Shown in pieces: positions 49,051-61,322 of a stretch of 64,000 bases of DNA. Numbering within the stretch: the stretch's first letter is position 1; each line of letters begins with the position of its first letter. Origin of the DNA: Plantago ovata (lineage: Eukaryota; Streptophyta; Magnoliopsida; Lamiales; Plantaginaceae); the NCBI GenBank assembly GCA_028274465.1, contig CM051457.1:17185097-17249096 (forward strand). The letters run 5' to 3'. The position numbers and the translations under genes are program-made. A model generated the notes under the pieces. The model was given only the letters and a program-made list of their open reading frames with translations, had not been told where the DNA came from and ran no database searches.

Positions 49051-50277
49051 GATGGGATACAATTATTATTAGACTAATTCGCTTGTAAAATTGTATGGGC
49101 TTGATAACAGTATGGGATATTCAATATTTGAACCAAGGCTAACGAGTCGAGTTGAGTATTTAACGAGTCAGTACGAGTTCGGTTCGTTAACGAAACATTT
49201 ATAATAATAGACTCGTGCTCGGCTCGAAAATATTAACGGATCGAATACTCTATAAGGTTCATCTCGTAACAACACTAAGTATGGCTATGTTCATGTTTTT
49301 CAAAAAGGAAAAGAATTGGTAAAATAATTAGGGTTGTTTAGAATCTGCACTACGGACATTTTCAACATTGTATTTAATATTAAAATACGCAAAATACATT
49401 AAAACCTCTGTAAATTCACAATAAAATTAACAAATTATTTTGTACCAACTTAGGACGGTACAAATTTGAATCTCAATCAATAAAATAATAAGATAATAAT
49501 ATCTCGTTAAATTACTAAAATATCTTGATCCCAACATTATTGTATTTTATAGAGGTTTTTCCGTATAAATGGACCATAATACAAGTTATCAGGGAAATAG
49601 CTTGGAATTTGGCGTGTGAATTAGGTAATAACCATAGTCCCACATTTCCAGTTCTCTGGTTGGGTAAGGCCATCAATTGATCCATTGCCACGAACTTAAC
49701 AACAAATTACCTGCCATCCTGCAACTGGCACTTGTAGCAACAAACCAAAAACAAGCCTTTCCTCTTTCGGAGATTGTCTTCATGCATCTGAATCACCAAG
49801 TAATTGACACAATCTTACAGTTATCTAGAGCTTGCAAGGAGGTTATTCGAGAGAATCTCGAATATCATGTCTGAATTAAAAGAGTCGGTTTGATGAACAA
49901 ATGTTCAAGATTCAAGCACAGGTTTTCTTTACTTTGTCGTTCAAAATTAACAAAGGAACATGTTTTGCCCGAATTGCCAAAAGTGGAAATATATTCACAA
50001 GAAAAACAACACATTGCCCGAGAAACTAATCGATTCAAATTTCTTAATATTCTTATATTATACTCCGTACATACTCAACTGGATGTTGACAACAACATTA
50101 GTAAATATTTATGTACACTTCACTAAGTTAAAACTTGCATTACTGTGCCATACCGAAGTGGGCTCTCTTTCTTTCATCGATGATTCATCCACTATGCAAA
50201 GAGGAGTAAACAAGGTTACCGAGAAAAATTTCCTTCACGAGGCCTATACAGATGGAAACTCCAGACTACCACTGCCT
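49051..50277. other. Spacer between two minus-strand genes
   Basis: About 49140-49260 holds repeated GAGTCGAG / GGCTCG-type motifs, a decayed repeat. A small MITE-like element follows at 49401-49560. From 49.6 to 50.3 kb lie short open frames without recognisable features, probably including the 3' untranslated region of the next gene. Confidence 0.45.
49401..49560. mobile_element. MITE-like element with AAAACCTCTGTAAA ends
   Basis: AAAACCTCTGTAAATT at the left and TTTTATAGAGGTTTTT at the right are inverted copies about 160 bp apart. The interior is AT-rich with GGTACAAATTTG-type segments. Elements with CCTCTATAAATTAATA ends are widespread in plants; the superfamily is not clear to me. Confidence 0.55.
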
Positions 50278-53200
50278 CTAGCGAGCTTCCTGCAAATACA
50301 AGGAGAAGAATAACAATCAAAAGAGAATATCGATCAAAGCGTACAAGTTAATCAAGGGAGCTTAAGAGAGAATGAGAATATCTTGCTGAAGGCAACAGCC
50401 TCTCACGATGAAAGGAACTTTCTGCATATGATGATCAGGCTAAAAAATGTATCCATATAGTATACATTTATCCAGAAATTGGAACGACGCAACAGAATCA
50501 ACTACAGTCTACATAGTGGCTAATGTAGATAGAGAAGTACAACATAGAAATGTAGAATTGTAGATAGAGTAAATTACTAAGCCCCTGAATGAGTCAATGT
50601 GGGTACAGAATGAGAGCTCCTATGTTACCAATAAAAGTGAAATGCAGTATGCATGCCAAATTGCCAATACATGAATATGTATTCAGATATTGTTAAGAAA
50701 ATTAATACAAATGGACAAATTCACACCTCTCCACAAGTTCAGGCTTTTAGATGATGAGTTATTTCAAGGTATCAAAGCTTAGAAAACCACTGAAAACTTC
50801 ACTCATATTAAATTGTCCACTCGAGAGAAAGTCGAAAATATTAGGAAAGATACCAGTTTATTACTTAAAACGTCCAGCTGGAACTGCAGAAGCAAAGTTA
50901 CCTGCTTTGTACTGTCAGCAAAAGAATATGGGTTTGACATGCAATGAAGTCCTAAGTTACTATTAACAGGAATCTCAGATTTTATGTTCATTGATGTAAT
51001 AAATCCTCCAGAGTCGGCCAGGTAGAATCCAGCACTTGCTGCACGAATTCGGTCAGGTTTTTGTTCCCAGTGCAACATATTTTCATCTCCCTGTTCGGAC
51101 AATGAAAACACTTTAATCCTCCATGCCTAATGCAAAGTTTATATACACTGAATGACTGCTAGATATAACAGGCTTGTTGATTAGGAATAAACTAATAATT
51201 GCTTAAAATACATATCAGAGGCCATATGCAAGAGAAAAGACTTGGATGAGGCTTCATAAATTTAGAGATGACTCACATGAAACAACCAAAAAAGAAAGGA
51301 AAAAAAAACACTCATATGTTCATTGTGTTTGATCTAAATATCCTGAGAGATGCTGATAACAGGGTAAAATTCAAAAATAACAGTTCAGAAGAGTGGGCAG
51401 TTTGACAAATCAAAGTTTTTCATGTTTTCAAAGTAACAACTTAATATTGGACATTCTTATTACAGAATTCGCCATGTACAACCGCAGTACAGATGCTGAT
51501 TACTTCTGATGTTCTCGCTAAAGTTACCTTTGTTTTGATTCAGAATTCAGGTCCAGGTCACACTCAGACCCTGAAGTTGGTTATCTAAATAAAATTGATG
51601 CATAACTTCTGCGGGAGAACATGTTTTCCTAGAGCAATTAACCATGCATATTACCATGAATTCAGAATCTCTTATCAACATAGTCATATATTGAAATTGA
51701 ACATTCAAAACATATACCCAATTATAAATGAGTGATCATATTAGCTTTCAAAAAAAAAAAAAACCAGAGAGAGAGAGTGATAAACAGTAACCTGCTGCTT
51801 CATAAATTGGTCGTCATAAATTCTTCTGGGAGGCAAAGTCTGCATAGGGACTGCATTTACTCTAGGAGATTCTGAGCATGATGCATCATGGCTAGTGGCC
51901 CTGCTTGATTCCTGATAGAACATATAAGCAATGGCTCTTCGCAGGTCACACTTTCTCTGAGAGTAGTACATCTTGGTTGCCAGAGGTTTAGGAACATCTG
52001 AGATTGTTACAAAAGGGTTGTGTCCATCAAAGTAGTACTAATCATAATATAGAATTGGTTTGGACTGGGAAGGATGGCTAAAATCTATTGGCATCCAACA
52101 AGACAGATACAGGCTCAGAATTGTGTACACTGTACAATTAGATATAAAAAGGGGCATTCGATAAAAGAGCACATTATATTTGGTCCTTTGCTTAAAGGTT
52201 AAAACCTTAGTTACTCAAAGAGCAAAATTTGAATTTTAACTAGAACTTTTACATCCAAAATCATCCACGTGCAATGCTGTAGCAAGAGAAAAGGGGTAAC
52301 CCTTTAATTCTCCAGCCCAAAGGAAGTTGGTGCTTTCATAAAACTTCAGGGCCAGTCACCGTAACTTTCAATTTTTTGTATGAATGGTAAGCAATCCTAG
52401 TAGAATAATTTGTTAGTTTCCTTCTAAATACACTGACAGACTAGACATTCAGAAAGTATTCCCCTACATGACTGAACGAACAGTTTCCAAGACCTCATTT
52501 CAATGAGAGTGTTGGACTTGAATATGAGCAGAGAGAAGAGAAGATAATTTGAGAATAGGTGTTATGAATCAGCCAGTATTTGATCCTCGTGAACTATCTA
52601 GCATATAATTAACAAGAAATCAGGAAAATACCAGACATTCAAGAAATTCAATGTGGTTACAATCTGGTGCATGGTATATAAAAATGGACTCTCGCAAGTC
52701 CCACACATCTAACAATGTCAGATGGTGAAATTAGAGAACCTTAACAGTTGTCAAACAAAAACCTTCAGCGCCTCGGAACAATGGACTATGGTGAAATTAA
52801 CTCATTACCGTAATAATTCCAAGGAAGAGTGAGGACTTACATGAAAGAACTCTTGCTGCTGTCATACATGCACTCACTTTACCTTCATCATTTGTCGGAC
52901 TCTCAGTCATTACCCTACAAGATTTTTGCAACAACGGGTACATGTAGATAAGATTTAATCAAGTATGTTGCAAGAAACAAGAAACAGGCTAAGCAGAGTT
53001 TTGTTGATCTTGGCTTCAATTAGTGAGCTTAAAATTTCTTGCCCAAAAAGAAAAACGAGCATAGAATTCATGTTACTAGATCGAATTTCGCATATGCCTA
53101 ATCAAGCCAGGAATGATGGGCATGGAGTAATTTAAACTTTTATCTTTTAGCACAGTATTTTCTTTACTCAATCTGCACAATAAAAACAAGATATATTCAT

Positions 53201-56200
53201 AATGAATAAAAATATATTACTGCTCTTTATCTATGTTTCAATGCTAATGGGTGGACTATGACCTACCACAGCTTCCAATAGTACCCACTAGCTTCACAAT
53301 TTCGTGTTTTGAGAGTCCATCCACTTACCAAACATACTCGAGTAGGTTTTACATACACCATTAACTCCCATACTTTTTATTCAGTCGCATAAGAAGCAGC
53401 AACAATGTATAAGTGATCAGCATATTTGTTGGTGGAATTCCATTACTTTAATATAGAAAATCATCATACCTTTCAAAAGGTTTTGATGGATGTACTGTCA
53501 CATTCTCTGAGCAACCCATATTGTAAGGATCAATTCCGGGACCTTGCATCAAATGACTTCCATTCATATTTGCAATTTCTGCAACAATAGAACAAACAAA
53601 CCAATAAATCACAATAATAATAAATAATGTCAAAGGATGTACTTGGAAAATTTACAATAAGCATAGGATTATTCTTTTATTGGTGTATGAATGCATAAAG
53701 GGGTACAAGCTTTAAATGACTCCAGTAGACTCAGTGGAGAATAGAGAAGAAGTAAAGTGGGAAACAGTACGTTTAGCCTCAGAATGGAGAGAAATTTGAA
53801 TGTGCCTTTTAACAGAATATTCGGATGCATTTAAGTTACCACCATCTCCAGATTTGACCTTTTTGGGCTCTCTGAGAGGCGCAGTTCGGTCTATAATATG
53901 TTAGGAAAATGAATTTAATCCTGAAACAAGGTATTAACGACCCAACTGTTCCAAATCGGCATTATTTTGTAGGTGGAACCAGTAAGTAGCATTTTTATAT
54001 GATGCTTGAAGAATTCGTCCAGCAAATATGATACATTTTGACCAAAATACAGTGGAAGCATTTTCTAAGCAGTCATTTACTCCGCAAATAAGGCATCTTT
54101 GAATGCTTATAGAAGGCCAGAAAGAAAAGGATACAGGCATGGCTCAACTTCTTCCTCTCTTTTGCGGGTGGTTTATCCACATCAGGTTTTAAAATGATTT
54201 CAGACTTCAGAGACTTGCAAAGATCTGCACAAATGACAAAGCACATGTAATCAGCAATTTTAAAGGTAATAGGCGTTTCTGGAAGACCATTTTATATGCT
54301 AATGAACAGCAAAACAGGACATAAAATCTAGCTTCCACTATATGTTGATGAGGTTCAAGACGCGTACAATTTCTTAACAACAATAAGAAAAACATTCTAT
54401 CATCAATTATAATCACTCTTCTTCACTATACTTCATAATGCAAGGAGCACAAAGAAAGTCGAGACGCCAAAACATAGTGCCTAAAGGGCATCAGATAGAG
54501 TAATTCCTCCCCCCCCCCCCTCTTATTTGGTTTCCAATAGTACTCTTAATGAATAACGCTTAACAATAAATTAGGTGCAAGACAAGTACACCAGCCTTCA
54601 AAACATCCAAGGAGTATCAGAATCAGATGAAAACCTGCATGTGCAATGTATTGACTGGCCTTGATTGGCTTCTTACAAGCGTTGCAGCACACCTTCAAAA
54701 TACATCAAATATGTTATACTACATTATAGATAGAATACAGATGCAGCTAAAAACTTGCAACGTATTTGTCACAAGTGAATGTTTATTTTTTCTAATGTAC
54801 TACTTTCTTTCATCCTTTTTTCTTTCTTTTTTTCTTTTTTTCTTTTTTTTTTAATTTTTACTTTTATCGCCTTCTCTTGGAAGAACTGAGAATTACTTGC
54901 AATATGGAGTTATAGTTAAGAGAAGATCAATTATTACAAACATCTCAGATATACAGCATGAGTTCACTGCTGTTTAGAGATTTTCAGGATCATTTTGCTA
55001 AATCTAGACTATATAGCTATAGCATTGACAATAAGATTGTATCACCTTACCAAATATCTACAGATAAGTTCCAAAATCATACTCCATTATTCTGAAAACA
55101 TGTCGAGTATGTTTAATATAAAGCCTATCTCATAAGTACTTGTATTCTGATTTACAGGCTACAGTAATGGGTATTGTATCATGCTTCCAATTATACACAT
55201 CACTTTGCATGAACAAGAATAACTTCACCAAAATTGAGGACTTGAGACTTATTGATGTTTATATGATTACAAGCAAGTAATGAGTGATTCAATTTCTTCG
55301 CTCCGAAAACAAGTTGGTTTAGTCCCAAGTTGCAACAATATAATTGACAAACATTCTTGTTACATTGCTTAGGAGTGTCATATAAATTCATGAAAATGGG
55401 GTAACAATAAAAGAAACTAGATTCTCATAAGATGATTTTGACTTACATGGTACAAAATTCTATACCACTCTGACATGATGTTAACATAGAAAAATGGCTT
55501 AGCTGCAGATCTTCAATGAACAGAGGCTATACGTCACATGACTTAAAATATTGAAGAACCAAATCTACCTTCATATGCCTCCATCTCATAAGAAAGATAG
55601 AGCAGTACAAAATAATAACGGAAAAGGATAGATGGGCAAGTTTCCAAACTTTACCAGATTTAAAGGATCCGTTAGGGGTCTCAAACCAAAAATGTGCATG
55701 TCTACAGGAAAAATAAAATATCACTACATCAGATGCCAAGAAAGTACCATTAAGTACGATGACAAGCATGGCGAGCAGAAATGTAACAGGCACTCTTGCA
55801 TTGCCTAGCATAAAGGGAGTATGTTACTCAGGGAGACACAAATGATACTATTTGTAACTGAACTAAGTTTTCCAAAAGAATTCACAACAAATGATGACAT
55901 TGGCTTACTCTCAAAATATGCATAACCACTGGAGAGTATAGCAGCAGGCCATATTATAGATGGTGAAACTTGTATGGTGAAAAGGGACATTTTAGACTAT
56001 GATTTGGTCTATGGGGTGGAATTCACATTAAACTGAAGTAAACAATACTAACCAATGAAATCATCGATCAAAAACTTTAATTCCCGACAGGTCAAAGTCA
56101 AAGAGTAGTTTTGATAAATTATTTATGAATTCGGTTGATGTATAGTCTGGATATACAAGCATGCCCATATACCTTCTGCATCAAGCAAATTATCTTCATC

Positions 56201-57188
56201 TGCCTCCCGAAAATCTCTCGAGTGGCATACTTCCTCTATAGGGGAAACAAAAGAGAACGCAGAGAAAAATATAACTATTATCCGAGTGTCAATTGAAATA
56301 AAAACCTTTCACTCTAAGCAGACATTGAACAAGACTGAAGATACATGACAAGAACAGGGTAGAAATATATTTATTTTCACTGTTATCACAGGTATAGGAG
56401 CAAAACTCGTAATAATTTATCAATCAGTTTTTCACGTCATATCGACTTCTCTCATAGCTTTCAAGAATTTGTCATGAAGTTGAAAGCAATCAAAATATCA
56501 ATGTCACACAAAAGGAACAGAAGTGCGAGCTTGTGTCGGAAACAAGATGAAGAGTTAAACACATACAGATCTTAATTTCAATTCATATTCCTCAACTTGG
56601 GGGTATTAATTATTAAGAATCACTTTTTCACACACCGAAATATAATTCTTAATTAGGTTATAAGTAATAATAACACTTCCAGAATTGAACAATCTTTTAA
56701 TATACCACATAGGTTTGGCAGTTGATGGTGAAGCGGAACACAGCATTTTGGATTAAAACATAAGATTTCTTCATCTTGAAATTGAAAAGCAGAAATTTAC
56801 TGTAATTGGCGTAAAAGATCTCAGAGCCTTTCTAAATTCATATATATAGTCATGCAAAGACTTCTATTTTTTATCACGGGTACCCCATGCAGAATATCAC
56901 ATAGGGCTTCAGATTACATCACTACTATTTTATATATTATAAACCAAACTGACTGACGCTTTTATCCTGATAAAATCATGGAAGACTACATGAACCGGTA
57001 AGATTTACATCGGATCACGTGCAACAATTAATCTTCTCCATGTGTATGTCGCCATAGTTAAACAAGTAAATTTGTCTCACAGTACTACGTTTTGCAGCAC
57101 CAATTAGATCTGGATACTAGACCACTTATTTACCTGTTACTGTTTGCGAGGCACTTCCAATAGCTTGAAGCCTCGCCAAGGCTTCCAT
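50278..57188 (-). CDS. Unrecognised nine-exon plant gene
   Basis: Exons in transcript order: 57188-57134, 56235-56173, 54224-54135, 53890-53840, 53578-53470, 52914-52841, 51997-51792, 51090-50902, 50289-50278. All are bounded by GT-AG sites and keep one frame for 282 residues. I do not recognise the family. The N-terminus (MEALARLQAIGSASQTVTEE) is followed by an acidic stretch (READEDNLLDAED), a Lys-rich segment (DKPPAKERKKLSH, REPKKVKSG), a helical Cys/Arg region (MYYSQRKCDLRRAIAYMFYQ) and a neutral C-terminus (RIRAASAGFYLADSGGF). No membrane span or signal peptide is seen; the basic patches would suit a nuclear protein, which is inference. The last coding exon carries only EAR and the stop. 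A non-coding first exon ends at 58466. Confidence 0.7.
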
Positions 57189-57199
57189 TTTCACATTCC

Positions 57200-58790
57200 C
57201 TAGAGAGCATACCATCAAAAGTATTCCCCCAAAATCTGCTAGTAGAAGTGATTCTTGCAAGGAACGGAATGAAGTCAGCATTGATCCTTTAGTATGTTCT
57301 ATGTCTTGCATTGAAAATTGAAATCACTAAAAGTCCACATTAAAAGTTGATGGAATAAACATTTATTCATATCATGCACATCTGCAATAAGTTACACCAC
57401 TGGCTAGTGATGCCAGCTGTTAAGTCTGAGATCTATGAACAAGAACTAAATGACATAAACACTATCTAAATGTTCTACATGAAGCAAACAGTTAAATATC
57501 AATCAATTTCTTCACAATGGAGCAGGCATTAGCCACTCAGTACTTCACATAAGAATCCTATTTTGGAAACTTCAGTGATAAAAAGTAAACATGTACAGTA
57601 TGTCTCCAGACTCCAATACATTAGGCAGGTCCAAACTTCATCTAACAAGCCACAGTGGGTATATAAACATGTATTGGTACCATTTTCCACTCAAATCTAC
57701 TCTTAAAAGCTAGTACGAGCAAGTCTTATGAAAAACCTGATTGCGTATGCATTAGGAAAAGGAAACCCTCAAAGTGGTGTAAATTGGGTTAGAGTGCTAA
57801 ACACTAAGGGTGGGAGTTGTACTGTTTTTCGTAATATTCTGGAGAAACTGGTTTGAATTTGACTAAATTATATAATCTGAAATTTTACAGTAGCACATTC
57901 ACTAGAAAGTCAAGACTGTGTAAATCAATGAAAATATCACAAAGCTTTGTGATGTAGCAACTAGGACGAAGTATATACATTTCCTTTAGACATTTTAAAG
58001 TTTAAACCAGGTAAAAACTTTCATTAGACTGTTGATAGTTAAGAAACGCGATAAATATTAGAAATAACCACTCAAACCATCGACACAAGTGTTAGGTGAA
58101 TTCCCCTAAATTCCTCAACTGTTGAGTCACATTTTGTCTAAGTTACACCATCTGACCATCTAGCACAAGCTATTCTAATCAAACAAATTGAAATATCACA
58201 AATTCATCAACTCTCAACTAAATTCGAGATCGTAATGTCGAATTTCAGCCTAAGTAAACCAAATTTAACCAAAATAATTCAGCACACAGACAGAAAAGGC
58301 TCAAGCAAACAGCATTCTACACTATTCAACTCAATACAACTTCAACCAGCACAATGTACCATCAAAAGCATATCGTCTTCACATGCATTACACATTTGTA
58401 CCATGACGAAATTCCCATCATCATTGTGAATAATCAATCGAAGTAATCGAAAAAATCATCAGTACCTGCTGTCAGAAACGTGATCTGTGATGAATCAAAT
58501 GCATAGGGAGGAAAAACAGAGATTGGAAAATTGTGTACGGAATTTGAAAATCGAGGTGAATGGTTGACGGACGGTTACTGTAATGTCGATTACTCCATGT
58601 GGAAGTTTAGGATTAAGAGCGAATGAGAAAGTGTGTGTGGAGTGATTTACTTTTTAACTGAAAAGGAAAAGGAAGTGAGGGATTTTTTGGTTTTTAGTTT
58701 CACTTTCATTATTGTTCTGGGTTTTTCTCAGTTGTGTACAGAGGAAGAAGAGTGGTGGCAAAGGAGAGACGAACAGGAACAAGTAACAAC
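57200..58790 (-). other. 5' UTR exon and intron of the unrecognised gene
   Basis: A donor CAG/GTACTG at 58465 ends a probable non-coding first exon reaching back to about 58760-58790, where the DNA is rich in purine and pyrimidine tracts. The exon contains a short uORF (ATGCATTTG... ending TGA). The intron to the acceptor at 57200 shows no gene. Confidence 0.5.
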
Positions 58791-59094
58791 AAACAAAGCG
58801 GAGTAATGGTCTTCCATTCCTGCGGTTACGTGCAGTGACATGTTGAGAACTAAAATCGTGCTTTATGCAAAAAAAAATTCACCATTTTTATTTTTATGAA
58901 TATGAAAGTAAGACGTCTCAAAGTTTCATCGAGTTTAATAAATGGAAGATGATAGTATTACTGTCACAGGTTAGTACAACAAAATGCACTTTCTAATTGC
59001 TCTAAAATAATATTATTATTTTATAATGATCGCCGGGTGATTCACTAAAAACTTTAATAGTACCCTCACAATTGATGACTAAGTGCATGGGAAG

Positions 59095-59502
59095 CTAGGA
59101 AGCACGGGAACTTCAAAATGGATGACGTATCCGCACGGATACGTATCGGAAACGTATCCTGACGGATACTCGAGGGATACATATTCCTCTATTTTTAATT
59201 AAATTAAATCTATAATAGTGTGTGTTTATGATAATGATGGGGTTGAGATATAAGATATATGTATTTTGAGTTCATTGGACATTTATATGATTTTTTTCTT
59301 ATTTGGTTGGTTAGTATTCACTAAATTTAAAAAAACTTTAAATTTAAAAATTTTTAGCTTAAAATGTTAAATATATAAAAAATATTGATATAAATTAAAC
59401 GTATCCTACACGTATCCGTATCCTATATTTTTTAATTTTGACATTTCCACGTATCCGTCTCGTATTCGTATCCGTACTCGTATCCGTCTCCGTGCTTCTT
59501 AG
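59095..59502. mobile_element. hAT-like non-autonomous element with GTATCCG arrays
   Basis: The ends CTAGGAAGCACGG and CCGTGCTTCTTAG are inverted copies with one mismatch. The 8-bp sequences ATGGGAAG (59087-59094) and GTGGGAAG (59503-59510) flank it, a near-perfect 8-bp duplication as for hAT elements. ACGTATCC/GTATCCG motifs crowd both subterminal regions in both orientations, like transposase-binding arrays. The interior is AT-rich and non-coding. Confidence 0.7.
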
Positions 59503-59628
59503 GTGGGAAGTAAAGAATAGTGTGTTATGGGCTATGGGATAGCATACATTGGAAAGCAGTGTAATATTAATCACACCAACTCACATGATCGAAACTTGGT
59601 CGATTAATGGTCGGATCATTATTACTTA

Positions 59629-59932
59629 GAGCACTAGCAATCGTTGGTTCCAAACTCGGGGCTTAAGGCCGAATAAACCCCTTTCATTTTTTGTTACAGT
59701 GGTTTGGGCTTATTAGGGTTTTTTTGTGGGTTCCACATGACACATACATTCCACATGCACCACACAATTGATGAAAGAGAAAGAAAATGAAATTAAAAAA
59801 ATATCATTTGGGGCTACAAATATGTAGACCAAAAGCATGGGCTTCATTATTGGAGCCCCTATAAGCCCCTATTGTGGCTTATTTGGAGCTTACTCGGGGC
59901 TTGTCCAGATAAGCCCTCTATTGCTAGTGCTC
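59629..59932. mobile_element. Tourist-like MITE, copy 1
   Basis: GAGCACTAGCAAT at the left is inverted as ATTGCTAGTGCTC at the right. TTA precedes it (59626-59628) and ATA follows (59933-59935), fitting the three-base target duplication of PIF/Harbinger elements. The interior repeats GGGGCTTA/TAAGCCCC-type segments. It is 304 bp and non-coding. Confidence 0.8.
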
Positions 59933-59935
59933 ATA

Positions 59936-60255
59936 GAGCACTCTTATGGAGGCTTCATTGGGGCTTATTTGAGATTTTAATCCCTAAAGAAGTCCCAAAA
60001 AGCCTCAAATGGGGTATTCTTAGGGGCTACTAAATAGTAGCTTATGGCAAATGGCTACTAATTAGTAGCCTCAAATATGGGACCCACAAGGAAAACTCCA
60101 AATAATATGTACTACTCTCTTCCATTTTTTACTCTACATGTAGCATATAGGATCCACAATAAAGGTTCAAATAAGCTCAAAACCAATGGAGAATTCATCT
60201 GTGATGGGCTTTTTTTATGCTTCTAATGTTTAAAAGCCTACCATAAGGAATGCTC
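59936..60255. mobile_element. Tourist-like MITE, copy 2, abutting copy 1
   Basis: GAGCACTCTTATGG at the left is matched by CCATAAGGAATGCTC at the right. TTA follows at 60256-60258. It is separated from copy 1 only by ATA. Interior motifs (GGGGCTTATTTGAG, AATAAGCTCAAA) recall copy 1 but the sequence differs, so it is a related family member and not a simple duplicate. Confidence 0.75.
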
Positions 60256-60319
60256 TTATAACAACGTCAGAAACCTTCAAGCCTGGCCTAAACTCGGCCC
60301 AACCCATGACTATTATATA

Positions 60320-60534
60320 CAGTATTCATTTGTTTTGTTTTTTTGTTTTTTTTTTGACATATTTCTTTTTTTCATCTGTTTTTCTTTTTTTAATTGTTTT
60401 TTTTTCTCTACAAGTTTTATCTCACACCTTTATTATAGGTCCTATCATAAATCAAACACCACACGCATAATATAAACTCCTAAAAAAATTATTTTATAAG
60501 TAAATGTAAACGATTCTAAAAAACGGATGAGTAT
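60320..60534. mobile_element. Diverged Stowaway-like element
   Basis: The right end GTAAACGATTCTAAAAAACG then GATGAG/TA matches the right end of the 5240 element. The interior (ACACCACACGCATAATATAA) resembles the 4039 element. The left end near 60320 (TATTCATTTG) is weak and interrupted by T-runs. Confidence 0.45.
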
Positions 60535-61227
60535 AGTTTTTGTTGTTTGTACATAATATGTGTATGTATGCCTATTTGGTTTGTAATTTACACATTTATA
60601 GCATTAAATTATATTATATTGTATTTTATACATGTGTAATATTTTTTTATTTATAAGCTTTGCAAGAAGAATTAATATATAATCATTCTATACATTTGAG
60701 TATATTTATATAACATTTGAAATAACTTAATAAAATTTCAGTGGCAAATTTTGTTATATAAGGAAATTCATAGTAAATTTTAATGATGTATTGTGATATC
60801 GTAGTATACTTGATCGCGATGATAAAAAAATATACATACTAAATAAATCCACTATTCAACAACTACAATACATAACACAATTACAAAAAAATTAATTTTA
60901 AAGTTATATTATACAATATAAGAAGTATACTTTCATAATATAATATGTTAAATTATTTTTTCGCAACGAGTTATTATTAATTTGAGGTCAAACCGAACAT
61001 AAAAAAATCAACAAAATAAAATGTAAAATTATAAAGTTTCCGGAGAAACTATAACACTTGAAACAAAATAAAATTATAAAATAATACTAGCTGGACCCAA
61101 GTACAGCCTATGACGGGCCCAAACTTGGGGCGCAAGTTCAGCGACCACAGGCCTTGGGCCAGGCCTGGATTTTAGGCAAATGTACTGGACTTGGTCCAGG
61201 ACTTTGGAAGCTGGACACGGCCCATAA

Positions 61228-61322
61228 TACATGATGTTTGAGACTGGATTTTGGGACTGGATTTTTGATTTTGTTACACTTCAAAATTAAAAATTCAATC
61301 TCAAAATCCAGTCATAAACACT
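61228..61322. repeat. Foldback with about 41-bp arms
   Basis: GATGTTTGAGACTGGATTTT (continuing to TTGATTTTG) pairs with CAAAATTAAAAATTC (continuing to CCAGTCATAAACACT) around a loop of about eight bases. By eye about 34 of 41 positions pair; most of the rest are G/A differences that would be G-U pairs in RNA. It could be a small foldback transposon remnant or a hairpin RNA source. Confidence 0.6.

Noticed and set aside
55630..55680. A possible extra exon of the unrecognised gene (minus strand, between exons 2 and 3)
   Set aside because: It has AG and GT at its ends, but entering it in the required phase meets TAA at once.
57200..57311. N-terminal extension of the unrecognised gene to the ATG at 57311
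   Set aside because: That stretch contains the probable acceptor CTCTCTAG just before 57199 and reads like intron. The ATG at 57188 lies in the exon.
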